Source of the DNA: Macrotis lagotis
Taxonomy: Eukaryota; Chordata; Mammalia; Peramelemorphia; Peramelidae
Assembly: GCF_037893015.1 (NCBI RefSeq)
Contig: NC_133665.1
Location: 39,076,246 to 39,140,245, forward strand
Length of the DNA stretch: 64,000 bases
Reading direction: 5' to 3'
Positions 47,704 to 60,889 of this stretch are shown here, piece by piece. The notes beneath the pieces are model-generated. The model was not told the DNA's origin. It saw nothing but the letters and a program-made list of their open reading frames with translations, and did no database searches. The translations under genes and the position numbers were made by a program. Within the stretch, counting starts at the first letter, position 1, and every line of letters starts with the position of its first letter.

Positions 47704-48045
47704 TAGTAACTTAATAGTAATACATCTTCCTCTTTTTAAAAATAAAAATAGTAATGTATCTATCTCTTTGTTAAAGGTAATCCAAAAATTATACACAAAT
47801 ATCATCTCTGTATTTGCTTGAGTAACTATATTTGATTTTGAACTACTTTTATAAAATGTTTGAGGTTACATCTATGGATACTTGTGTGCCTAACTGAAGC
47901 TATGTGCATTCAGTCATTTGTATGTTTGTATGTATATGTACTATAGAGAAGCAAAGGTTTGGATAATAAGTGTTTCTACTCATTAATGGTTCTTTGCAAT
48001 CCTGTTATTAAATAAGACAACTAAATATTAACACTAGTGAGCTAC

Positions 48046-48131
48046 CTTGTGGTTATCATTATGAAATCTGTTTTATTGACCATAACATGTGTAATATACT
48101 TCCTTCTGGCAAATCTTCCATTTTCCATAAT
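48046..48131 (-). CDS. VPS13A: VPS13A coding exon (start of C-terminal PH-like region)
   Basis: 86 bp between TTTTCAG and GTAGCTC on the minus strand. It starts in phase 0 and encodes IMENGRFARRKYITHVMVNK then TDFIMITT, with AG of the next codon. Human, from memory, is IMENGRFAKYKYFTHVMINK and TDMLMITR. The codon split at the junction gives Ser here where human has Arg. It is the constitutive continuation of the exon at 63836. Confidence 0.95.
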
Positions 48132-50039
48132 CTGAAAATATAAGAGAAAAAAGGTTGATGCTATTCTTATTCTGATATTACTTACATCTTACCTTTTTCT
48201 AGAAACCTTGGGGGAAAATTCATTATCACATTTCTACAGTAACAATCCATATATTCTAAAATAAATAACAAGAGCAAATTAAATTAATATGCATTTAAAT
48301 ATTATATTTGTATTTCATAAAGCACCTATTTGTAAAGATTTCTTAAAGATAATTTAATTTTAACTAAGTGAGGATAATTATCACATTCAGATTTTTAAGG
48401 AAATCTACTAAAATAAAATTAAATGTATTATAATTTAGATCAAACAAAAATGTTATTACTTATCATGTTCATTTTTAACTTGCAGAGTAAAATTAATATT
48501 TAATTCAATCCGCATGAGAACACATTTTTACAAAGTCCATAAAACACCAAAATCTGTTATGGTCTTCTGCTCTTTCCAGTAAACTCCCTTTTCTTCTGCC
48601 ATTTAAATCATATGCATTCTTTTATCAAACTTCATCTGCCCTTTGGAAGTAGAGAAATGACAACATTGCTCATTCTACACCAACTATTATCTTCTCCAGA
48701 ATGAAATACTCATGTTTTAGTAAACATTCTTTTCCTTTCTTATTATGACAGACAAGACGCAGTTTTAGGCAGATTAGGTAACTGTGACTAAAATACTGCA
48801 AAGTAAAAAAGGAAAAAATATACATATACATATATATATACACACACACATATTCAGTCTAGATAAAAATGTTACCAACTTTAAAGATCTGGGAAGTCGG
48901 AAATTTGGAAAACAAGCTAATGAGGAAATAGTAAAATGAAATGGAATTATTTCATTCTGAGCAATGAACACAAGAATGTTTTTATGATAATTGTCAAATT
49001 TCTGGAAGACTCAGCACAAAGGTAGATGACTCTTCTGTTTGGAGACTCCACAGGTGGCTCTTTTTCACCTGAGATATAAGAAGAAATGAGGAAAGAGAAA
49101 TATAAGGGAAAGGGGCAAGTTATATGAAAAAACTCCCTAATAACAAAGTTTTAACACTGGAGAGGATTATGCAGAAAAAAAGGGAAAGCTTCTATGTCTT
49201 ATAAATACACAATCTACTTTTATTTGTTGAATATAACTTAGGTATTAACTTAATTCATTAAAACAAGGAAGTGGTCTAAATACCCTCCTGTTTCTAGAAA
49301 CCCAGATTATACAATACATTAAAAGATCATGTCTTTAAAAGAATTAAAAGCTCCAGTTCAATCCCCATATGTCTATGGTCTCAATTTACCTTTAATACTA
49401 CCTCATATTAAACTCAAGCATGGCAGCTGGGCTTAAATATTAATTGAATCAGATCACACTACAGCAACAAAGAAAAAGAATGAACAGCTTTTCCTCTCCA
49501 TTTTTATTTTTTTGGTACTATTTTGAATCAAATCCAGAGTTTGACAGTGGCAGAAATTAAGCTAATTTCAAAAATCACACTGGTTTCTGGGTATTAACAA
49601 TATCAAAATTATCCAGGAAGAAACATGCTTAATATTTTCTAGACCCAAACTTACAAAATACTTAGAAGATAAGTAGATGCCAAGACAGATACAGTATGAT
49701 TTGAAACAAATAATACTTGATTCCATTAAATATCTTTTGTTACTGAAATTTTTGAGTATCACTTAGAGAAAACTCCTTATACAACAATAAATAATCAACC
49801 TAAATCATGAATTGATGGAACATAAAACCAAACATGGCAAGAAGTGAAAAGGAAAAGCAGCTTTCAAACTAAAATGTACACAATGCATAACATAAGACTT
49901 CACAATTTTGTCATATGATCAGCTTCTGTTCCAAGTTATTACTCCTCTAGTTCTTTCATCTTCAGCTTTTGTATAGACCTCCCTCAATCCATCATTATAT
50001 CCTTCCATTAGGTGTTTTATTTCCCCTATCCATTTATTT

Positions 50040-50235
50040 ATTTTTACTAGTCAAAGAATTTAGCAGGTATAAGATCACACAGCTAAGTCACAGTTTAGTG
50101 TAATTCTCTCTTTTTTTCAGAAGACCTTCAAATTTTGCTTCTCATAGTAATCCTGTGGCACAGATAGGTACTTTCACCCCCCCCCCCTCAACTGCAGATA
50201 TAGAAACTAAGACAAAGCAAAGCTAAACAGGGATG
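50040..50235 (-). repeat. MIR-like relic, antisense
   Basis: GATCACACAGCTAAGTCACA and GATATAGAAACTAAGACAAAG around a C run at 50178. Weak. Confidence 0.35.
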
Positions 50236-51189
50236 AGCACATTGGTTGGTTTCAACTGAATTGACGTCCAGGGTCACACGGACAGGATGACCGCCCAGGA
50301 AGTCTTAACTCTTTGTCCAGGGTTGTAGTCCCAACCCCAAATCTATGCTGTGATCTCCACTTTGAAAAAATCCATTCCCTGGACTCTAACACCTGGTGAT
50401 TGTTGAAATGAAGGCTGGAATGTTTATAATTACAAGACAAGTTTCAACTTGAAGTCCATTGATTAAGTCTTATTCTGTGCATCCCATGCTTGGCTCAGTC
50501 CAGTTTCCTAGTCATCAAATGCCAATTATTTTCAATTATCAGTACCTCATTGCCATTTGCTTGATTTGTTCACACTGTTTTCCAGTTCCCAAAGTGCTGT
50601 CTGGCATATCTTTATTAAATTGAATTAAGCATCATCTTCAAAATTAAGATTATCTAAAAATACCTGTGATCACTCTGAGTTATTATAAAACCAGGATTGT
50701 AAATCACTACCCTAAAGTCCTCAGACAATAACTTAGGAAAAATAAATAGAAATATCATCAGTACGAAATATTTTAATTCAACTAACTTGATATTACCTTA
50801 GTAGCCTCATTTATATAGCACACAGGTGAGAAAATTTTCTTTGTTTTACTCATTATGGGTAAGTATTGCCCTATAATAATAAACTTTTGGGAAATGTTTT
50901 AAAGGAATGAACAATGCCATACATAAGACATTGTACTCATTACATCTGTTGGAATCTTTTTCAGCTAAATAATAAAGTCATGGTCACTGACATTAGGATG
51001 CTCTCTGCATTTAAAAAAATAAACTTATAAAATAGTTCATTTATTTTAGACAAATCAACTTAACCATTACCTAAATATGGAAACAGACAGAAAGGAGCTA
51101 ACGAAATGAGAGGATTGCCTTTAATCCTATTATTCAGATATACGCATTATCAAACATTCCCTTTAGAGATGTTTGAAAGAAGCAAAAAA

Positions 51190-53084
51190 AATTCAGAATA
51201 ATTCAAATTATTCAAATATAATAGAAAAGAAACACACAAAAAAGAGTGCTGAAATTATGGTACACTTAAGAGGGAAATTACAGGCATGCCAGATCTCAAA
51301 CAAAAGCTATTAATCATGTGGAAAACTTTATTTAAGAAATTGTTGTGCACATTTTAGAATATAAAAAAAACCCCTCACTTGAGTTAAAATGGGATTTTTA
51401 AAGATCTCATATAGAAGTATAAGTGAGAAATAAAAGGAAAAAACCAATTTCATCTAAATAAACATGAAAAATTTAAAGTTAAAAGATAAAGATGACAGCC
51501 ATAAAAAGAAAACATTGGGGAATAGGTAAGGTACAAAACAGGAGTATATCACTAAAGTAAACTAGTATTTGATAAATCCAAAGACTTTAGCTTCAGGAAA
51601 AGAACTTACTGTTTAACAGAAATTGCTGGGAAAACTGGAAAATAGTATTACAGAAACTAGGCACAGACCTATACCAAGATAAGGTTGAAATGGGTACATG
51701 ATTTAGACATAAAGGGTGATTCCATAAGCCAAGACAAGGAATAGTTTACCAGATCTATGAAGAGAATTCATGACCCACAAGAGACAGAAAACATTATGAT
51801 GTGTGAAATTTTGATTACATCAATTAAAAATGTTTCATACAAACAAAACCAAAGCAACGAAGATAAGAAGAAAGCAGAAAACTGGGAAACAATTTTTACA
51901 GCCAGTGTTTCTAATAAAGGTCTTATTTCTAAAATTTATCGAGAACTAAGTAAAATTTATAAGAACAGAATACAAGTCATTTCCCAATTTATAAATGGTC
52001 AAAGAATATAAATAAGGTAGTTTTCAGAGGAAGACATTAAAGCTAACTATAATCATATGAAAAAAATATTCCAAATCATTATTGATTAGAGAAATGCAAA
52101 CTAAAACAACTCTGAGCTCACAGCTATCAGATTGGCTAAAATGAAAGAAAAAGAAAATGATATGTTGAAGGAGAAGTGGGAAAACTAGGACACTAATGCA
52201 CTCTTGCTGGGGTTGTGAACTGATCCAACCATTCTGTAGAGCAATTTGGAACTAGGCCCAAAGGGCTATGAAACTATTCTTATCCCCATTTTACAGGCAG
52301 ATAAACTAAGGCAGATAGTGTTTTTTAAAAGTGCTGTGCCCAGGGTCTGAGGCAAGATCTGAACACAGGTCTTCCTGACTCTAGGACCAGGGCTCTAATT
52401 GTCTCTTTACAAAAGGTTTTCTGAATTCATTTCTGTAGTACTAACCTGTTGAGGATATATGTGTCAACAGGGATGACAGTAAGAAAAGAAGAATGACAAC
52501 ACCAGTTGAATCAATTAGATGGTGTTCAATCATTTCCAGTAATACTACTAGTTCTGCATTCCAAAGGGACAATAAAAAGAGGAAAAGACCCATATATTCA
52601 AAAAATTTTAGCAACTTATTGGAATAATATTATTCTGTAAGAAATTATGAGCAGATGGATTTCAGAAAAACCTGGAAAGACTTACATGAATTAAAGCTGA
52701 GTGAAGTGAGCAGAACAAAACACTGTACATAGTAACAATAACATTGTGTGATGATCAACAACACAGTAAACAAAGACAATTCCAAAAGTCTTGAATTATG
52801 AAGTCTGTATTCAGACCCAAAGGATACTATTTTAACTTTTTTCAAGTTTGTTTTTTGTTTTATTTTTCTCATGTTTTTCCCTATTGTTCTGATTCTTCTT
52901 TCTCAACATGACTAACATGGAAACATGTTAACATGATTGTACATGTATAACATATATCAGATTTCTTGTTAGGGAAGGAGGAAAAATATTGAACTCAAAA
53001 TCTTATAAAAAGAATGTTGAAAATTATCTTTACATGTAATTGGGGAAAAATTTAAAATTCAAAAGAATGAAACAAAAAAAAATC
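51190..53084 (+). repeat. L1 ORF2 C-terminal region and 3' end, sense
   Basis: Readable ORF2 C-terminus: NWETIFTASVSNKGLISKIY then RELSKIYKN (51877-51970). The conserved L1 ending follows (CAGAAAAACCTGGAAAGACT, GCTGAGTGAAGTGAGCAGAA) and a 3' end at about 53084. It is antisense to VPS13A transcription. It has stops and small gaps and is interrupted at 52272-52540 by non-L1 sequence. Confidence 0.87.
52272..52540. repeat. Segment homologous to 53754-54048, inserted in L1
   Basis: A SINE-like half (CAGGTCTTCCTGACTCTAGGA) plus about 130 bp of further sequence (TACAAAAGGTTTTCTGAATTC, then ATCAATTAGATGGTGTTCAA). Both halves match the stretch 1.5 kb downstream in the same order. L1 text stops at CTATGAAACT and resumes at AATACTACTAGTTCTGCATT, with roughly 20 bp of L1 missing. 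Confidence 0.85.
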
Positions 53085-53644
53085 ACTGGACTATGAAATA
53101 ATGTCAGACTACAACAGATATGCAGCATGTACAGGATAAACCCACAAACTTGAGTGGGCATAGAAACAAGATTAATGGTAAGGAGTAAGTCACCACTTAT
53201 GTTTAGTTTGTAAAACAACAAACTCCAAGAAAGGGTAAAGCCGTAATTCAAAATTCTTTCCATATGCTAAGTAAGTGACTGCACTTAGAGGCACAAAACA
53301 TGCACCCTGATTTTTGAACACCAATGGCCTTTTCCTCAAGTCACTTAAGAAACGAATGAATCAAAATTAACCCAGAACAGTCTTTTCTTCAGGAAATGAT
53401 TCCTAACTGAACAGCCTTTCTTTCGTAAGTCACCTAATAAAATAAAAGGTTCAGTAGTCCATATCAGCTTTGAGATTAATCCAAGAATACAGCAATAAAT
53501 TTTTTAATTCAACTAGGTTTCTTTGATCAATTACAATATAACTTTGCTAATTTACATAATATTTAATTTTTATTTTTAGAACAATGAGGAAATCACTGTC
53601 TCAGACTTTTAGAAGCAGGTTTATATATCACCCACAGCAATAAT

Positions 53645-53915
53645 TATTTATAAAATTACTAATAACAATAACATTTATGTAGTGCTTTAAGATTTGAAAA
53701 ACATCTTGCACATCTCATTAGATCCTCACAACAACCCAGGAAGAAGGTATTATTTTTATCCCCATTTCATTGATGGGTAAACTGAGACAGATAGAGATTA
53801 AGTGCTGTGCCCAGGGTCAAACAACTATTAAATTTATGAAGCAAGATCTGAATGTAGGTCTTCCTGACTCCAGGTTCAGGGCTCTCTCTACTGCTTCTAG
53901 CTACTTCTTTACAAA
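53645..53915 (-). repeat. THER1-like SINE, antisense
   Basis: ATAACATTTATGTAGTGCTT, CATTAGATCCTCACAACAAC, GGGTAAACTGAGACAGATAG, GGTCTTCCTGACTCCAGG. Confidence 0.75.
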
Positions 53916-54048
53916 AGGTTTTCTGAATTCAATTCTGTAGTATTAATCTATTGTGGATCTGTGTCAATATATGTCACAGGGATTAGAATAATAAAAGAAT
54001 AGTTACACCACCAGTTGTATCAGTTAGCTGGTTTTCAATCAATTCCAG
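53754..54048. repeat. Probable donor of the segment at 52272-52540
   Basis: Covers the 3'-side half of the THER1-like SINE plus adjoining sequence up to TTTTCAATCAATTCC. By eye identity to the other copy is about 75-80 percent, with small gaps. Confidence 0.8.
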
Positions 54049-54060
54049 GACAGTCAGATT

Positions 54061-54210
54061 TTTTTTTTTTTGCAAGGCAAATAGTGTTAAGTGGCTTGCC
54101 GAAAGCCACACAACTAGGTAATTATTAAATGTCTGAGGCCGGGTTTGAACCCAGGTACTCCTGACTCCAAGGCCGGCGCTCTATCTACTGCACCACCTAG
54201 CTGCCCCTAG
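54061..54210 (-). repeat. MAR1/WSINE1-type SINE, antisense, with target-site duplication
   Basis: Complete inverted copy ending CACCACCTAGCTGCCCCT. AGTCAGATT flanks both ends (54052-54060 and 54211-54219). Confidence 0.95.
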
Positions 54211-54212
54211 AG

Positions 54213-54436
54213 TCAGATTCTTCATGAACCTATTTGGGATTTTCTTAGCAAAGATACTGGGGTGGTTTGCCATTTTCTTTTCCAGCTCATTTTACAAACA
54301 AGGAACTGAAGCAAACAGGGTTGAGTGACTTGCCTAGAGTCACATAGCTAGAATGTATCTGAGGGAACATTTGAACTCAGGTCTTTTGGACTCAAGGGCC
54401 AGCAGTTTACCCACCTATGCCACGTAGCTGCCCAAA
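54213..54436 (-). repeat. Long-form MAR1-like SINE, antisense
   Basis: TTTGGGATTTTCTTAGCAAA, GATACTGGGGTGGTTTGCCA, TTTTCTTTTCCAGCTCATTT, then GACTTGCCTAGAGTCACATA and CACGTAGCTGCCC. It is a different, older subfamily than its neighbour. Confidence 0.85.
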
Positions 54437-56370
54437 GGCATGGTAAATGGTACATGTCAAGGCAGGAAGGAGGCCTCCCTTAAATGAAACTTACCCTGGG
54501 TAAGATGTCAATTTGAAACAAAAATTGATTTAATCTTTAAAAAACTCAAGTTTAAAGTAATTAGATACCTATTAGTTATACAAAAAAAAATAGCCACCTT
54601 TTTCTTAAACATTTTCTACCTATATCAGATACACTAGCAAAAATTTCATGAATGTAAATCAAGTCTAGTAATCATAAAAACTCATTCAATTGATTTCAGT
54701 GGCAGTTTGTATAAAGCAGCCATCCCATATACTTTAAAGGTTACTTGTTCCTAAATTCTGATATAAAGGGAAGACCTTAAATTTCCATAAAGAGAAATTA
54801 AACCTTGAGAGATGATTTGATTCATGCCAACAACTTTAGTACAGAAAATACCTGCCTTTTGACACATGAAGATTACAAGCAGAACAAACTTTCTGATTCA
54901 GTTCAGCCTAAACTGAAGGTCCTTATCATCAAACTCAGTGTTTTAGAGTTCCAAAGCCTTTCCCACAGTGGCCCTACTTGCCTCCAAAAACATGAATTTT
55001 GTCATTCTCAAATACTAGAGAGTCAGTCTTCCTAAAAAGGAGAAGTATATCTCTTTCCCCAGGGGGTTCTACCTTGCCTAAAACTAACATAGCTGATTTT
55101 CCTGCAAAACAGAATTGGGCTCTCTCCTCAGCCTTGTCAAACCCTTCAGAAACATCTTTCTGAAGAGCAAGAGGAGCTGAATAAAGAGTGGTATCCAATT
55201 AGCCTTTTGGAGTCTACTTCTTGTCACACTTACTGAAAAGTTCAGGTGAGGTCAAGAAGACTGTTCGTCACTACTCTGATGATCTGACTGCCTATAAGAC
55301 CCCTCTTCCAGATCAGATGTGATTTGTCTTCCTGAAGCAGTATAGGTAAAGATCATATCAGCTGAAGGCAGATATCTTCTGATTGCTGTCAAGGCAGAGC
55401 TTCAAACTATTTGCAAACTCCTGCAATTTCTGAAAGAAAAGAAACACACAACAAACAAAAACAGCCTCTCCTCCACACTACATCATAAACTACAACTCTG
55501 CTAATTTTAGAAGTGACAAAAAGACAAGACTTTTTTTTTAATGGACACAATACAGAATACATCACCTGCACAAGTCAGCTCTGTGTGAATATGTCTACAC
55601 AATGAGAGGTAACAATTTCTTTTTTAAAGATAAACTAAGACTAAAACATCCTGCAGGGGAGAAGTTGGGGAATAAAGGAAAATGGGGACAAAAGGAAAAA
55701 AGCTGACAAAGGAACAAATGGTAGCTTTTGCTTCTAGATAAGATACAAAAAAATTGTAGGGGACAAATGGTATGCTGAAGAAGAAAGGATTATTTTTCTA
55801 CATTATGAATTATCCCCCCTGCATAACATAATTTTAAGCTTTTTTAACTGGAAAAAGCAATCATATCTTCCAAAATGTAAAATACTATCAAGCAATAATT
55901 AATTAAATTTTTCCATAGAAGTCGGTTAGTTCTGACCAAATTCAATATCATGGTTTTACCTAAAAATTTAAAAAAAAATTTTCACTGAGTCTTCGTCTTT
56001 TCAATAAAGCATTGGAAGCACTTTAAACACTGTATAGTTATCAAGCTAAAAATGGGAGCTTATAGAACTGAAAAAATAAAATAAAATTAATTCAATTTAA
56101 TTAGTATTACTAGCTTAATGAGAATGTTTTTATTTAAATTTCTCCTAAATTGCTCTTAAATAACTATTCATTCTTTGAATTCTTATTTGCTCAAAAAAGC
56201 ATAAGATTATTTTAACATATTTTTTTTGTTCAACAATTTGAACATTTGAATTTCTATCCTTATGGTAGCAGCTTATAATTTCCCATGTTATGAAGAGGAT
56301 TAAGTTAAAGTTGTTGCATTATAATCAAGCATAAAATCAAATACTGCATCTTTCCTGTGGAAAGAGTACT
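54437..56370. other. Unassigned intronic DNA
   Basis: 54800-55440 is less AT-rich than its surroundings and contains, on the minus strand, a good-looking splice acceptor at about 55436. See findings. No gene is claimed. The rest is AT-rich. Confidence 0.4.
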
Positions 56371-56374
56371 TTAA

Positions 56375-56535
56375 TTTTAACCAAAGGACATACTTTTCAA
56401 TCCTGACTCTGTCATTCAATAACTCTATGCATGACCTTGGGCACAACCACCTCATTTCTTTGGTCTCAGTTTTTTAAGTGTAAAATGAGGAACTTGAAAC
56501 AGACCACCTCTAATGTTTCAATCTGACTTTAAATC
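56375..56535 (+). repeat. MIR-like SINE, sense
   Basis: CAATCCTGACTCTGTCATTC, CATGACCTTGGGCACAACC, CTCAGTTTTTTAAGTGTAAA and ATGAGGAACTTGAAACAGAC. Confidence 0.7.
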
Positions 56536-57453
56536 TGATTTATAATTGCAGACCTTGCTTGTTTTGGTTCTTCCTTTTTTTCCCCATCTTTGGCCCATCA
56601 TTTCTGAATTGGAGAGGTGAGAATCAGAGAAAATGTATAGGTCTCCATTTTGTTGTTCACGTGACACTGAATTGTTTTTTTTTTAATTTAAAGAATTAGT
56701 ACTTGGGCGATACCTGGTACACCAAGGCTGATAAAAATAAGTACTATATTTTACAGGATCTACATTCATTTAAATAGGAAAAAACCTCAATAAATCCATA
56801 TACACTGAAATAACAAATACATGCAACTGTTCTGACAAAGATACATTATGTGGTGATGATAAATTCCCTTAAAACAAAGTTTTTAGATGTAGGCTTAGTA
56901 TAATTATATGTGTGTGCATCAACTGCATATGCTATATACAACAATTTGAGAAAGCTTTGAAAAGAATGCCATTCTACATTTTCTTTTAAACTAACTTATT
57001 TACATACAGAAAAATAAAATGAAACTAGTTCCTCTTACCCAGTAATTTCTTACTCATAATCTTTATTTGACTTGGTGAGCAGCATATACATTATCTTACT
57101 AAATTAAAAACATTCCACTCTCCAAATCTTAGACTTGCAAGATATTAGGAATTATAGTCAAAAAGGAAAAATCATCCAAAATATAATTAGGCAATGATGG
57201 ACAGTACATTCATCAAGAGGAATTTTAACTCATGATTGATCTAGAAGATTTAAATAAAACTAGCTCTTTTACTAAGATTCATTATACTAATTTGAACATG
57301 TGGCTTTAAAAATTTTGACTTTTAATTTCTATTAACAAATTTATGTTTCTGCCTAAAAGACTAAATAATGCATGAACACTTCCCCTAATAATTAGGCTTC
57401 CCCATGTTTGAAATCAGCGGGTTAAAGTACAAAAAATGGTTTAATAATTGCAT

Positions 57454-57609
57454 TTTTTTAGGTTTTTTTTATTGCAAGGCAAATGGGGTTAAGTGGCTTG
57501 CCCAAGGCCACACAGCTAGATAATTATTAAGTATCTGAGGCCAGATTTGAACTCAGGTACTCTTGATTCGAGGGCCAGTGCTTTATCCACTGCGCCACAT
57601 AGCCGCCCC
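57454..57609 (-). repeat. MAR1/WSINE1-type SINE, antisense, with target-site duplication
   Basis: GGTTTTTTTTATTGCAAGGC to GCGCCACATAGCCGCCCC. AATAATTGCAT occurs at 57443-57453 and 57610-57620. Confidence 0.96.
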
Positions 57610-57915
57610 AATAATTGCATATATTTCAATAATAAATCTGTATTATTTGTAACTGCTTTGATTTGAAAAAAAATCCATTCTCAAAATCCTGTCATTATTT
57701 CACGTGTTCAACTTTGAATTTTCACTGTAGGTTTTAAAAACAACTATTTGTTATTTTATTTCATTTTTCTTGTTACCTTGTTTGATTACAATGGGGAAGA
57801 AGTCTACTTTCTTAAGAAAGTTTTTCACCTACTTTCCTTTCCTAAGTTCAGATCTCTTAAGTTAGAAAAATACCTCAAACACCAAAAGGAAATGTTTCTT
57901 ATGCAAAGGAGAACT

Positions 57916-57917
57916 CT

Positions 57918-57952
<35 letters not shown>
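57916..57952. repeat. (TG)n microsatellite
   Basis: TG run with one TTTG interruption. Confidence 0.95.
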
Positions 57953-58384
57953 ATTTCTACATGGCTAATCATAATCCAAAAATCCAATATGTAAATAAAG
58001 TTTCATGGCATAGAAAGGATTTCTCACCTTATTCTAGTTTTCCATAACAATTCCATTTTATGCCCGAATTCTCAACCCAGATTTCTTTACTGTTCACTTA
58101 TTCTTTAATTTTGAAAACTATATTGGTACAATTGCCCCTAATATATATGATAAAGGAGGGACTTATTACTACAGTGTAATTGAACTTATATGCAAAAATG
58201 ATTGAGAAGAAAAATATTTTGTCTATGTAATACAACCCTTTCTTTTAAACAATAGTTATAAATCTCAAAGTGGAATAATTCTCAAATCTCAAAAATACTA
58301 AATCTTTTCTTAAGAAAAATTAAGCACACGTATCTTTGACAGAAATAATTTATATACTTATGCTTATATAAAAGTACATATATG

Positions 58385-58385
58385 T

Positions 58386-58413
<28 letters not shown>
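58385..58413. repeat. (CA)n microsatellite
   Basis: About 29 bp of CA, flanked by TATATA and ATGTACA. Confidence 0.95.
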
Positions 58414-58419
<6 letters not shown>

Positions 58420-58684
58420 GCACAATTATATAAAATCGAGACCCTTAAAGTCATAGGAAGTTATAAAAAGGTGATTTTACTGGCAAAACACCGTGAAGGT
58501 AAAGCAGACTGAAAACCGTATAAATTACAATTAAAAATATCTATGAAATAAGACAAAATACTTAAATTTTAAGTCTTTTTAAAAGTACCCATAGCCATTT
58601 TTTACAATTCTTAGAATAACTGCTTCAAATCTGTTTCTAGAAGAATGTTCTTCTATGGATGGAATGTCCTATATCACATGTAAC

Positions 58685-58860
58685 ATGTAAAGAGTACAAG
58701 ATTTGTGACTTGGGTTCATATCCTGGCACCAGCATTTTACTGCAAAAATTCCTTTAATCTCTCTGAGCCACAATTTTTCCCCTCTTCAAAATATGAATAA
58801 GCTTGTACTACATTATTTCACAGGGTTGTTGTGAGGAAAGCATTTCATCCGTAATTTAGA
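58685..58860 (+). repeat. MIR-like SINE, sense
   Basis: GTGACTTGGGTTCATATCCT, TTTAATCTCTCTGAGCCACA and CAGGGTTGTTGTGAGGAAAG, in sense MIR order. Confidence 0.75.
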
Positions 58861-60361
58861 CTCGTACAAACAAAAGATATTATTACTCAAATGAACAAGA
58901 TCAAATAACTTCCATTTATCTGAATTTTTCCCCTATTTCTATACTATAGAAATACAGAACTAATACTTTGTTATTTTTAAAATAAAACCATATTGCTCCC
59001 CCCCAACAGAATTATAGAACTAGTAACAAAATGTTAAATATTTTCTGTATAAGCAGGTAATATCATCACTAAGTCATTATTATACTCTAAACAGTTGAGG
59101 GTAAGAAAAACTTTCCTTTTAAGTCTTTCTCTGCAAAGGTACCAAGGAACAGAAAAATCAGTCATGTAATTTCTGGTTCCTAGAAAAATTGGGAATTTTT
59201 GGAAGAATATGGTGGAGGGGGAATGATTTGGAATGGGGGCTACTAGAATACATGATCTTAAGAAACAGTGCAGGGCTAAGTCCACAAAGGTTGTTACTAG
59301 CACTAATTTGTTCAGATTATTTGAAAAGAGAAGTATAAAATGGTTACAGAGAAGTATTTAATTTCTCTCTATTACTTTCTTTCTATGCCACCTTTCTATG
59401 CCATCTAAGTGAATGGAATGAAAATCTTGAAATACCTTTGCTCGCATTTCTGTGTTCATATTTTTTCACATCCAATATTTATTAATCCTGTAGTTTTAAT
59501 GCTAAAATGATCACTTTCAAATACTAATGACCAGTGGAAGAAGAACAACACAGATTTCAGAAATAGAAGAAAAATAAAATATTCACAGCCTGAGCTAGAT
59601 CCCAATTTAATGAGAAAATCAAATGTATGTGGTAATAGTGAAGCAATGTTTTACTATTAGTCAATAAAATAAAGAACATTTTGATAACCCAAAATTATAA
59701 TAGTCAGGAGGCACCAATTACCCTATCTTTGCTGCCATTTATTCTTTAGAAGCTTGTTGGGATGTCAGATTTCTAAGGAAAGATGATCAGGGCATATAAT
59801 CAACTTAATGAAAATAAGTAAAAAGGCAAGCATGTGGTACCCTAAAAAAATATGGTTTTTACTGGCTGCCTTTTTAAACTATTTCAAGGTATATTTAGGC
59901 ATTTCACTTTAAGAGTACATAGAAAATGTACACATATTGATATATATTAGAAATAATTCTTGACTGAGTCAATTAATAAAAGTTTATGGATACAATAGAT
60001 ACTTCAAAGAGATACTGTGGATGGATATATAAATTAAGAAATATGATGAAACAATGTAAGAAAACAGCCTTCTATTTAGCCTATTAATTATTAGCTCCTT
60101 AACATTTTAAAAAAGGAAATAAAATATTACACTGTTGTCCCATAGTAAAATCAAATGTAAAAAGAAACTGATGGAACTTAGGTAATGTGAACATGATGGC
60201 AAAATGATTCTTTTTTCTCCCTTTTGAGAGGACAAATGATTATATTACTTAACCTTTCTAGGACGAATCACAATGGTTTTTATCAAATGTACAATGTTCC
60301 TTTCATGTACTATGAATGATGGAACAGAACAACGGAATTGCATTCTTTCAAATTAGGAAAG

Positions 60362-60367
60362 TTTATT
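60362..60367 (-). terminator. Candidate poly(A) signal for the short VPS13A form
   Basis: AATAAA on the minus strand about 520 bases past the alternative stop at 60890-60892. Confidence 0.4.
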
Positions 60368-60889
60368 TTTTTGAAAGGAAATTAACAAGATAGTTCTGAA
60401 ATAGAAAGTAAATATATAAAATTAAGAGCTGTTTTTCCTCTCCACTTTTTTTCCTTTAATACACTGGTAATACATCAAAGTCCAGAAAGGTTACATTGAA
60501 AACATTCAAATAATAAATGAATTTTGTTAACAAGTGAGCAAGTGACTTAAAATAAAAAGATAATACAAAGAAAAACTTGCAAATATGAAAATAATAACAA
60601 AAATACAATTTATAGACATTTGAAAAAGGCACTTGTCATTACAATATTACACAATGTTTTGGGGAACAATCAAATGATTACTGACTTTAGATACAAAATA
60701 ATTAATATTTCTCTGTTTAAATAGAGTAGTTTCTTTCTAAAGTTCCATAAAAATATAGTGAAAGGGGAAAATAATTTAACATCCCAAATAATGACTTAAG
60801 AAAGTTACAAAAGGACCATTCACAGTATGTGAATGAAGACATTCAACTAAAAATGATAAATCATGCAGCATTAAATGATACAGATCTGA

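Larger units (their letters stand above)
45634..48045. other. VPS13A intron
   Basis: A 2.4-kb intron with (TAA)n, THER1-like relics, (CA)n, an unclassified repeat-like block and a decayed SINE. Confidence 0.85.

Noticed and set aside
54805-55198. Open frames on both strands
   Set aside because: Opposite-strand pairs of about 75 codons without family resemblance. Only the separate acceptor at about 55436 was kept, as a low-interest finding.
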